46,748 bases of DNA from positions 1 through 46,748 of the forward strand of contig JABVXV010000420.1 in the NCBI GenBank assembly GCA_013365325.1, read 5' to 3'. This document shows positions 1 through 17,538 of the stretch, piece after piece (position 1 is the first letter of the stretch; each line of letters starts with the position of its first letter). Under the pieces are notes generated by a model that was not told the DNA's origin, did no database searches, and saw nothing but the letters and a program-made list of their open reading frames with translations. The stretch comes from Dipetalonema caudispina (taxonomy: Eukaryota; Nematoda; Chromadorea; Rhabditida; Onchocercidae). A program made the position numbers and the translations under genes.

Positions 1-119
<119 letters not shown>

Positions 120-965
120 GGATAATAATAATAAATGGTACTACTAATAATAATAATGTAATTAACGTGTGAATATAAAATCATAAATTTTTAAAATTAC
201 AATAATTTTAAAGATATCATTTTATTAACTGAAATAATTGTTTCATCATGAAATGACAAATGCTACATAGCATTATTATTATCCTTTTCAACTGCATAAT
301 ACCGCCATCATCATCGCCATCATCATCATCAGTATAAGTATCATCGATGTCAATGGCACCTCCTTATTCACAGATGGCATCATTGTCACATATTCGATGG
401 GTTGGGTCTACAACAACAACAACAACAACGACATCATCGGTACTGCTAGCGCCTTCAACCAAATTCACTTTTCACAACTCATCAACCTCTGCAACATACT
501 ATTGGATCTTCTGTTGTTAATATAATATTGGTCATCAGTAAGAGATTATCTGTTCCATTTACTACTACTTTTACTACTTCGTACTACTACCATTACCACC
601 ACTATTACTGAAACAACAACAACAACAACAGCGAGTACTACTATTGTTACGATAACTGATACTAATATTTTGAATACTATTACAAAAGTAGGAAAAAGGT
701 CAGTATTGTTAACCTTATTGATTAGATATTGTCATTTGCTATATATATTCGTATTACTATCTTAAAAACAATTATCCCACTAAAAATTGTTTAAAACTTT
801 GCCGATAATTCTTTAAACAAATATATGAATTAAAAATATCATTCAAATTTACTGATTTTTTTTCCTATTGTAGATAAGTGGTAAATTTCATATTTTCCGA
901 TCAAGTTGCCGGAAAAAATCCAAACAATAAACAAACAAATAAACAAATAAATAAAAGAAGAAAGG
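120..965. other. Non-coding 5' flank of the ion-channel gene
   Basis: No credible coding exon was found. The stretch holds short runs of CAT/ATC (about 300-335), CAA (about 410-430 and 612-631) and ACT (about 560-605). It precedes the start codon of the channel gene at 966 and is its likely promoter and 5' UTR. No core promoter element could be singled out. Confidence 0.6.
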
Positions 966-3900
966 ATGTTTTCATTGTTATCATTATTACGATTAATATG
1001 TATTATATTATCTGTTGACAATTCGATTATCACATATGCTGAAAATGAAACTTTATTGGAAACTTACCGAACTGTAGGGTAAGTTAGTCTTTTTATTCTT
1101 TTTTTTTTTCTCTTTTTTACAAATATTTCTTTTTCTGTTAAATTTTGAATTTTATAAATAAAATAATGGAGTCGATTATAATTCGACAAACATTAATTCA
1201 ATTTCTTCATCTAAAGCAACCTGATTTATTTCAGTTTCGGAATATTTTACAAAAGAATAATTAGCTAATAAAAAGTTATAGATAACATCACTCTCTCTCT
1301 CTCCCTCTTCCTTTCTATCTTATCTTTCCTGCTGACCTTTTACTTTGTTAATGGAATTCATTCAACCAAGTGATTATTTCTTATTTTCTATAACTTTGTG
1401 TAAAATTATAATATATCGATTATTCCATTTCCATGCTATTTACTTAAGTTTTGATGAAAATAAATTTTATAAACAAATATAAAATATTATATAATAACAA
1501 ATAACAAAGTATTATATAAAATATCACAAAAAATTCGTGTCTTCCTTTTTAAATTAATAATAAATTTTGATTTAAATTTCGCAACTGATAATATTATAAA
1601 ATTCCATAAAGTTTCCTCTCACATATTTATCATTTTTAATCATTTTAAACAAAGAAAAAGTAATGATGTAACATTTTGAAAGTTTAATTTTCATTATCTT
1701 TTGGTTTTCTTTTTTTTTATACAATTATGTATAACTTTAGACAGTATTTTAAATAATTTTTATGTAACATTATTTATGAATGCTATACCTAATTTACATC
1801 CGGATTCAGCATATCCGAAATAATTATAATTCCTGAAATTATAAGAATCGTGAATTATTTCTATTCTTTTTCTTATGACCTCACATTACTAAGCTTTTCA
1901 ATATAATTTCATCGATTATCGATTCATTTATTCATAAATTTCATAACTGATTTTGCATGAAGATCCGGTTTTCGGTTTTTCTTTTTTGAGTCTCACTTTT
2001 TTATTATTATCATAAACGTATTTAGAACAAATGTAGCTAAGTAATAAATTATTTTAATACATTTAACTATTCATATATCTGCAAAACTGTTTCTAGTGAA
2101 ATGAAAATATAATATAGCGAATTAACTTCAAGTTATGCGATTTATCGTTCATTAATTCATTAGCAAAATGCTATGGTCCTTTTAACGATAACAATTTTAT
2201 TTAAGAAATGATAATTTGAAATTAAATCAATCTACTCGGCAAATAATTTTATATTAGCAAAAAGGAGAAAAATTTTAATTATCAAACGGAAAAAAACTTT
2301 CATTTTGGAATTGCTTCAAATAAATGAATAAATTTACTTATTTATTTGTTTATTTTTATCACATTGCACTTTTCGAGGTCGAAAAGCGGAAAATTAGGGA
2401 AAATTGGTATGCTCTCCGATGAAAACTATACTTAAATTAAAAGCTATTATAGACTTGTCGTATATGCAATGAAAGAAAAAAAAAAAAGAATTAATTAGAT
2501 GATTATGGCAGATGTGAAGCACTTTTTATTCTATTGTATTAAAATTCATTTTCAAACCTCCCAAAATTATATCTAATTTCAAAACAAAACTTTTTCCAAA
2601 AATAATTCAAATTCATATTGGAATAATTTTTATTTACATAATTGAATAAATTACATTGGAATCATTTTAGGAAACTGCTTTTCATTTTAAATCTACTTAT
2701 TTAATCAAATTAAAGGTAATTGTTGTGAAATATAATCAAATTGAGCTTTCTATTCTTAATATGGAAAGTTCAAAAAACAAAAAAAAAAAAAAAAAACCAT
2801 CTGTATGTTTCATTTCTAAAAAAAGTTTTATTTTAATGGTGAAATTCATCTTTAGTTTTTTTTTTCCAGATTTTTTTTCTTGAAAAATTTTTTTTTATAA
2901 AATTTAAGGATTGATAAATCATCGGGGAAAATTGATGACCCGAAACGCAAGGATTTATTGAATGATCGTGAAATTATCGACAATTTACTTCGTAATTATC
3001 GATTCCCAGGTATTATGCATTTTTACAACGATTTTTATTGGTGGATCCACTGGAAAGAAAATAGTTCTGTAAAATAGTAAAATTTTTCATAAAGTCAATG
3101 AACTTGCCGTTTTTGGATAAGTTATTTGAAAATGACTGATGCATTCCAAATTCAGACTTACAAATGCAAATATTTGCAAGAAGTAACCTTGCTTAAAATT
3201 ATCAGGTAATCTGGATACGGCAAGTTTATGATAATGATACCTTTAGATATTTATAAAGATTATTTCATAGCATATTTTACGGATCATTTCATATTTCATA
3301 GAGTATATAATGAAATAGCAGTCATCTGTTCCGGCTATTATTTATGTTTACTCTAATATTTTCTGTATACCTTGATAATATTCCGGTACACAGTGATGCT
3401 TATTTTTTACGGATCATATCCTATTAAATCCATTCATGGTTCTCCTCCTTTCTTTCTTTTTTTTTTTTTTCAAATCTTTATAATGTTTAAAAATATCAAA
3501 AATGATACGTATATATATGCTTACTTATTTCCACGTGTATACTACCCATATCTACGTGTATATCGATATCTATACACGTGAATGATATCAAATATTTTCA
3601 TTATTTTCAATAATATAATATGTTTGTAGCAAGATTGTTTATTATTTGATAAAAGCAAAGTTTAGAGAAAAAAAAAAGAATTCTCATTTTTTTTTCTTTG
3701 CTTCTTAAATTTTATGCAATTAATTAATTAAGAATTTTTCACTTTCAGATTCATCTGATAATATAACCATTGCTGTACATATTTCAATCGATCGTATATT
3801 AAATGATATGGAACATGAAGTTAGTAAAGAATTTGTATTATAACATTTTTTTTTTTTTTTTTTTTTTTTAGTTGAAAGAAAAAATTTTTTTTTATCCAAA

Positions 3901-4572
3901 ATTTTTGTTGTTCCTTCTTTCTTTTCTATTTTCAAATGAATAATTATTGACATTTTATGGTTTTTAATAATTGGCCAGAGAGAGGGAGAGAGAGAGAGAG
4001 AGAGAAGGGAAGAAAGAAAGGGAGAAAAAAAGGATACAATAAATGTTTGCTTTAATTGTCATTTTTCCAGCAATTTACATCGTAAAATATAAATAAGTCA
4101 ATAAAATGATTTACATTTTTAAACGTAATAAGCAAATCTTTCATATTATTGGATACGTGCATAAGCTTATTTATATGATACGTGTATATCTAACGTACGT
4201 GTATAAGTAAAATATTTGCACGTACAAACAATATGTGGCTAAATTGTTAAAAATGTTTAAAAAAATTAAAAAAAACTTTTATAATATTATAGTGCAGTTT
4301 TTGGTTAACAATAAGACAAAAATGGGTGGAAAGACGATTAATTTATGAAAAAGAACGACCAAATGGTGCACATATTCGATTACGCTCAAGTAAAATTATT
4401 TCATTTCAAATTTTTCATTTTATAGATTTTCATATAATGTTTTTCTTTTTTCAAAAATTAAGGAATTTCCTTTGAAAAAAAAAAGAAGAAGATAGAAATA
4501 AATGAGGATTTTTTTTTTTGAATTAATCATATTTATTTATCTATATTATACAAATTATTCCATTAAATTTTT

Positions 4573-4606
<34 letters not shown>

Positions 4607-6851
4607 GCTCTTACATTTGGAATCCATTAATTACAATAATAAATGCATTAGAAATTCGAATGATTGGTAAAGAAGAAGTGGAATTACATAGTAATGGAAT
4701 GGTCGAACTTATGCAAAAGTTCACAAACATTTATTAAATTTATATTATTATTTTCCAATTTTTTTCTTTTCTTTTTTTGTAATATAATAATTTGCAAATT
4801 TTTTAATATTATTAAAATTTTTTTTTTTTTTTTGACCAAAAAATTTTACTCAATGAAAATGATGAAATGAAAAGAATGAAAAGGTTAGATGAATTGAAAA
4901 AGGAAAGAATGTGTAAATGATAAAATGGATGCATAAATTTCAAACAAAATTTTTAATAATGAATTTAAAAAAAAAAAAAATTTTTTTTTTTTTTCGAAGT
5001 TTTTTTGTTATACTTCATTACATAGAATAAAATTGGCAGTAAGAATACATTGAAGATTGTTTGTGAAAACGATGGAAATTCATGAATTACATTCATTTCC
5101 ATTTGATGAACGAAATTGTTCGCTAATTTTTCACAACGGTAATCTTTTCTTCCTTCAAATAATAAAATTATTTTTAAAAATTTGTTCTATTAAATAAAAA
5201 AGATAAAATAAAGATTTGGTATTAATTTAGCCAAAATCTATAAAAGAATTCACACAAAAAGTTGAAAATTATGATATAAGCAACAATTAATTGTTGAAGG
5301 AAATTAAATTGTATTTCTTGATGAATTATATAAATGATTTTAAATGTTTCGAAAATAAAGGTAAAATTTGTTTCATTTTTTTCTTTTTTTTTTTTTTCAA
5401 ATTTTAAACAATAATTTTCAGAAGATTCACGAGCTCAATGGACAGGAATAATATCAATTACAGTATCAAAAGTTGGCTGGGGTATATGGATAGTACTTGG
5501 CTGTGAACGAATTGGTAAAACTATTATCATAAGCCTAAGAAGGTATTTTTAATTCTGCATGTTTTGAAATTTGAAATTTCTTTTTTGTTTTGGATAAAAA
5601 AATAAAAAGGAGGCAAATGTGATGAAAGTTTCAATCTTTTCTTTTAGAAATTTAATTTAAATTTTCAAATTATTAATAATTTTTTAAACATTTCTCAAGT
5701 AGTTGTTGATACTGTTGTTTCATTTAAATTTTTTCAAACACCATCTTTTTTTTTCCAATCTTCATTTATTTAATTAATTTCAAAATTTCATTACCATTTC
5801 AGATCAATAATGATGTGGATTTGGACATTATATGCGCCAACAACTATTCTCTTTTTTTGTTCCTGGTTATCACTATGGGCTACAAATAATTCAGCCAAGC
5901 ATCGTTTTGTTATTAGTACTACGACTTTTTTTACTATACTCATCATTGTAAGTGCTAAATTTGATGTTGTTAAAAAATAAAAAAGTAAAACAAAAAAAAA
6001 AAAAAAAAGAGCAAAAGTACCCAATATTATTATCATTTCTGATATTTTATGCAGTTTTTCCAAAATTCAAAGCAAATATTGAAATATGAGAGAAAATAAC
6101 GTCTGATACAAAATAGTGAAAATTTCTAAACAATCAAATTTCAACGAATTTTTACCAGAAATAACAATAATATATTTGGATTGAGATTTGGAATAAATAA
6201 CTGACTCATTTTAGATTAATAAAATTACTTGAAATCTTATGAATTTTATGATTAGCATTTCCCTAGTAATTAATAGTATCTTTTAGGTTATCAGTAATAA
6301 TTGGAGTGTTGCACGAACATCGTATCTGAAAGCGACTGATATTTGGAATTTGCAAATTGTTGCATTTGCTTTTTTCATCGTTTTACAATCTGCTTTTATC
6401 ACTAAAAAAGTGATGGAAAAGCAAAAAACACCAAAACGAATATATGTAAATTATCAACATTTCACATTATAATTTCACCATAATATTTATTTATTTCTGA
6501 TTTGAAACAAAATTTTTAAAATAAATTGAGCCATTTGTTTATGAAGCACTAACAGCGATAATAACAACAATGACAATGATAACAATAGTGATAATAAATA
6601 GTTCGGAATTGGATTGTATACATTTAGAAAGTTTTAATTATTTGTTTAAATTTTTACAGAATTTTGGAGATGAATGTAACGAGAAAACACAATGGTTCAA
6701 TGAAATGCCTTATTATGCTCATCTACCGGAACGACAACCGGCAGCTTTGATAAAAATTGTAGATTACATTTTTCGAATTATACTACCAATTGCATTCCTA
6801 ATCATTTGCATTCTTTATTTTGTCCATTATGCATATCTTAATAAAAGTTGA
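966..6851 (+). CDS. Divergent Cys-loop ligand-gated ion channel subunit (anion-channel type)
   Basis: Reconstructed from 10 exons: 966-1078, 2909-3009, 3749-3819, 4293-4389, 4607-4718, 5056-5138, 5422-5542, 5803-5947, 6287-6445, 6660-6851 (1194 nt, 397 aa). All phases join. The protein starts with a hydrophobic signal peptide (MFSLLSLLRLICIILS). It has the family's FPFDERNC segment ending the Cys-loop, a pre-TM1 LRRS motif, a TM1 ending in SWLSLW, a Thr-rich TM2 (STTTFFTI), the conserved TM2-TM3 loop and TM3 start (YLKATDIW), a short intracellular loop, and a C-terminal TM4 (DYIFRIILPIAFL). TM4 resembles GABA/glutamate-gated chloride subunits. Such subunits form pentameric plasma-membrane channels. 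Oddities: the first Cys-loop cysteine is Glu, PAR before TM2 is KHR, and the stretch from the second loop Cys to TM1 is short. The ligand cannot be told. The exon 5/6 junction has weak splice signals, but the spacing to family members is gap-free. It could be an orphan nematode LGC-type subunit; family membership is secure. Confidence 0.88.
3532..3580. repeat. Inverted repeat CACGTGTATA / TATACACGTG
   Basis: CACGTGTATA at 3532-3541 is the exact reverse complement of TATACACGTG at 3571-3580. A second ACGTGTATA copy at about 3554-3562 can pair with the same right arm across an 8-base loop. It lies in intron 2 of the channel gene. Confidence 0.85.
3976..4008. repeat. (GA)n microsatellite
   Basis: An AG-dinucleotide tract lies in intron 3 of the channel gene, followed by purine-rich degenerate sequence. 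Confidence 0.9.
4574..4604. repeat. Poly(T) run abutting a splice acceptor
   Basis: About 31 consecutive T residues run directly into AG and exon 5 of the channel gene, so the homopolymer is also the polypyrimidine tract of that acceptor. Replication slippage here would change its length without moving the acceptor. Confidence 0.9.
4966..4995. repeat. Adjacent poly(A)-poly(T) block
   Basis: A run of about 14 A is followed at once by about 14 T in intron 5 of the channel gene. It is a perfect self-complementary homopolymer block with no loop. Confidence 0.85.
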
Positions 6852-8282
6852 AAAGAAATGTGATAAAATTTATTGCAATGATCTCATTCATTGAGAAAGA
6901 AAAAAAAAAAAAAATGTTGAAATTGTTAAATCAAAAATTGAATTCTTTTAAAAAATTATTTCAAACCACTGAAAATTGATATTAACCCTGTTCTTCTTTT
7001 TTCGTTATAAATTTATTTTAAATAAAATATTTGCCTTTTACAAAATCACGATAGCATATTTTTCATTAGATTGCAAATAATACTATGCACGATTCAGTGC
7101 TAATCTATTAGCGGTTAATCTATTAACCAAATACAGATCAAAAAAAAAACCGGACAAAAAAAAAATAAAGATTAAATGTAAGCAGGAATTTGACTGAGAT
7201 GATATTTATTCCGATTCAAGCAAACCCGAGAATGCCCAGTAACAGAAAAGACAATACGCTGAAATATAAATTTTCACCGAGGCAACATGATAAATTTCTT
7301 CATAGAATTTTATATTTTCAAAAAAAAAAGCAAATTTTGTGAAAATAATAGCAAAAAAAGAAATTAAAAAACATAAATTTACGATCTATCATTGGCATAA
7401 ATTCCAGTGCTTTATTAGATAATGAAATTGGCACAACCGATAGAATGTTGAAATTAGCGATGAAACATACAGTTGGTATTTTAAACAATATCATTCGTCA
7501 TTATCATGAACATTATACCAACATATCACTAATGGCGCATTTACTGTCACCTGCACTTATTTTTATTTTCATAAATATACTTCAAAATTCCTCTTTTTTT
7601 TTTGAAAAAAAAAAACCTATTCGAAGAATTCAACCACAAAAATATCTGCAACTATCAGGGATTGATTGGTTTACCATTCACATAAATAAATTTCGACTGG
7701 AAAATTTCTGCTTCCGGATTTTAAATTTTCAATGAAATTAGATAACAACAGAAAACAGATGGAAATCGAAAAAGATATGGACGGAAACGATAAAAAAAAT
7801 GATCATCACAATATGATTATGCAAAATAAAATTGTAAAAAGAAAATAAATAATTGCTGAATCGTGAATGTCATCATTTATATTTTAGTTTATACTGCGAG
7901 CAAAAAAAAAGAAAGAATACCATGATAAAATATTTTTTACACCACCGCTTAGAGCAATGAATCCCTCATAAAAGTTGCTTAATAAATCCCTATTTCTTTG
8001 TATGATTGGAACACTGACAATATTATTGAAATTATGTTTCGGAGTAAAACTGGCTATAATTTCCATGCTGTGGATAGCTCTTCATTGCTGCTCCGTCCTG
8101 AAATTTGAGTTGCACCATAACTAAGGCTCTGGAAGCTGATTTCAAAAAGTCTTAGATTTAAAGTGTAAATTCCAGAAATTTCAGCGGCATTTTGTCAATT
8201 TCTAAATTTCCGAAAACTATGGTGTAGATTTTCGAACTAAGTTTTCAGAAAAACAAATCTAACAATCGAATCCACGATACAT
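6852..8282. other. Convergent intergenic region (channel and ZnT5 3' ends)
   Basis: This stretch lies between the stop codons of two convergent genes. An AATAAA at 7021-7026 is a plausible poly(A) signal for the plus-strand channel gene, 170 bases after its stop. A long open stretch at about 7370-7735 is listed separately. The rest holds short A runs and no recognisable gene. No convincing poly(A) signal for the minus-strand transporter was found near its stop. Confidence 0.55.
7370..7735 (+). CDS. Unrecognised open reading frame, possible orphan exon
   Basis: The frame stays open for about 120 codons, with a first ATG at 7445 (96 aa to the stop). The peptide is less AT-driven than other open frames here: it has a His-rich stretch (RHYHEHY), one hydrophobic segment (about residues 30-45 from the ATG) that could span a membrane, and a C-terminal half with RRIQPQKYLQL. 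No family is recognised. It could be an isolated exon, a relic of a duplicated gene, or chance. No good splice acceptor or donor with a partner exon was found. Confidence 0.2.
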   Translation, partial: NINLRSIIGINSSALLDNEIGTTDRMLKLAMKHTVGILNNIIRHYHEHYTNISLMAHLLSPALIFIFINILQNSSFFFEKKKPIRRIQPQKYLQLSGIDWFTIHINKFRLENFCFRILNFQ

Positions 8283-15714
<7,432 letters not shown>

Positions 15715-17013
15715 TGCTACAATCAGCTAGAACAATTCCTTCATTCAGAATGCTTCGAATTTTATACCATCAAATATTATTTGACAAAATAACAGAATCT
15801 GTGATGACGTGGCCAACATTATGTATCGTCTTCCTGAGAGTAAAAAATAGTAAATCGGACAGTATTGTAATAGCAACGATGAAATAATCGAATTAATATA
15901 ATCAAGTAAGTTTAAATTAATAATTTTCAATCAATTTCAACCTTTATAATTCAACTGAACTATAATCAACTAATCAAATAACCCTATTAATTTTCACCCA
16001 TTTAAATTTAATGCAATCTGACTGAATTCAATTCCGAATTATTTCAAACATAAGCTAATTTCATCTCCATACAGTTCACTTGTATATTAAATAACCCATC
16101 ATTCAACTTAGTCCAATTTAAGCAACTATTGATAACTTAATTCTTGCATTATAATATACAATAAGAAAAATTCGCAGTTGTAATTGAAAATTATATTCAA
16201 ATCTTACAAAAAAAAAAAAAAAAAAGACAAAATTGCTAACAACTTAATACGTTATATAAGTGGGCATAGCATAAGCGTACGTGAAAGACATCATATCATA
16301 TTATGCATGCTTAGACATCTGAACGTAATCCGTTTATTTTTTCTTCCGAATGTAATATTCAAAAATTTCAATAAAAAAAAAAAAAAAATTGAAAAATTAT
16401 TTGTTAAAATCGAAACTACTTACATAAAAGGTAATATTAGTGTAATATTAAGTCAATAATTACCGAATATATTAGATACCAAATTAACGGAAATTCCGCT
16501 GGACACGTTTTCTACCGTAAAATCAAATACTTTTCATGAAGTTTAAAGATTTTCAAACATCAAAAATCAACAAATTCTACATTTATTTCTACATCATAAT
16601 ATTTACTACCAAAAAATTTGCAAAGAAACATATTGTCTAACAAACCATACTCATTCTACCAAAACATACTCTCTATCACTGCTACAATATAAAATCCATG
16701 TTATATAATCAATTCCATCAATCTCTAACCGCATACTATATCAAAAACTTACCTTTCTCTCTTTCTCTTTCATTACAATTCACTTTTCATATTGCTAATT
16801 ATCAAACGTCATCCTTTGTTTATCTTACTTCATTCTGCCTTGCAAATCTCAGCAATCTTTTCATCCCTCAGATATCATTCTATTTCTCATCTCTAGCTTC
16901 TTAAATTTTTCACAGGAAGTGCACTATTTCATTAATATTGGGCGTAATGCATAACATTATTTCATATAATTGCAAAGTGACATAAATTTGTCATATAGTT
17001 ACTCCAACCGGAT

Positions 17014-17023
17014 GCCGGGAAAA
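17014..17023. promoter_or_regulatory. E2F-like site GCCGGGAAAA
   Basis: Read on the minus strand this is TTTTCCCGGC, close to the E2F consensus core TTTSSCGC. It lies about 520 bases upstream of the pocket-protein start codon. Confidence 0.35.
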
Positions 17024-17088
17024 CCGCTAACAGATGTCATCATATAATTCGAGTTCTAGAAGTGGTGAATATCTCGATGAGATGAACA

Positions 17089-17097
17089 TCGCGGGAA
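17089..17097. promoter_or_regulatory. E2F-like site TCGCGGGAA
   Basis: The reverse complement TTCCCGCGA contains the classic E2F core TTCCCGC. It lies about 445 bases upstream of the lin-35 start codon, in one of the few GC-rich spots of the intergenic region. Confidence 0.45.
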
Positions 17098-17521
17098 TTC
17101 TGGTAGTAATGTAATTAAATCATTTTAGCGATATTTTTCAGAAGTTGATAATTATGGCTGCTAATAAAATTTTAATCTTGGCGATTTCACTTTTTGAAAT
17201 ATATTTATTATTGAAATATTGAAGTTTGGAAAATAGTTTCGTGTAAGTGAGACTGAACTTTGATCCTGCCTGAAGTGGAAAATTTGTTCTGTGTTGACAA
17301 CATAGAGTATCGTATTTTGCTTTTTTCCAATTCTGAATAATCTTTATTTGATGTTAACGTACAGATATTGTTGTAAGAATGAATTTCGCTAAACTATCTA
17401 GAATCAGTGTACTGTTTGTTCCAGTTCTTGTTTTTGTCTTCATTCCGCTATGTTTATCCATAAAATTGCAATTTCTCTTCGTGCGAATGATGTTGTTGTA
17501 ATTTTTATGGTATGCACAAAA

Positions 17522-17528
17522 ATTCCAG
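17522..17528 (+). other. Probable trans-splice acceptor of lin-35
   Basis: ATTCCAG ends 10 bases before the chosen ATG at 17539. The position and sequence are typical of a nematode spliced-leader addition site. It removes the upstream in-frame ATG at 17512 from the mature message, which is why 17539 was taken as the start. Confidence 0.5.
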
Positions 17529-17538
17529 GGTTTTCTAT

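Larger units (their letters stand above)
15715..17538. promoter_or_regulatory. Shared divergent 5' region of ZnT5 and lin-35
   Basis: These 1.8 kb separate two start codons on opposite strands and so should carry both promoters. The zinc-transporter side (15.7-16.9 kb) is plain AT-rich sequence with A runs at about 16207-16224 and 16373-16388. The 0.6 kb next to lin-35 is less AT-rich and holds E2F-like sites listed separately. No other gene was found. Confidence 0.6.

Noticed and set aside
4719..4740. Reading exon 5 of the channel to the in-frame TAA as a premature stop or pseudogene
   Set aside because: Splicing at 4718 to 5056 keeps the frame and gives the family spacing from VEL to the second Cys-loop Cys.
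17512..17538. Upstream in-frame ATG for lin-35
   Set aside because: A good ATTCCAG acceptor lies between it and the ATG at 17539, so it is probably removed from the mature message.
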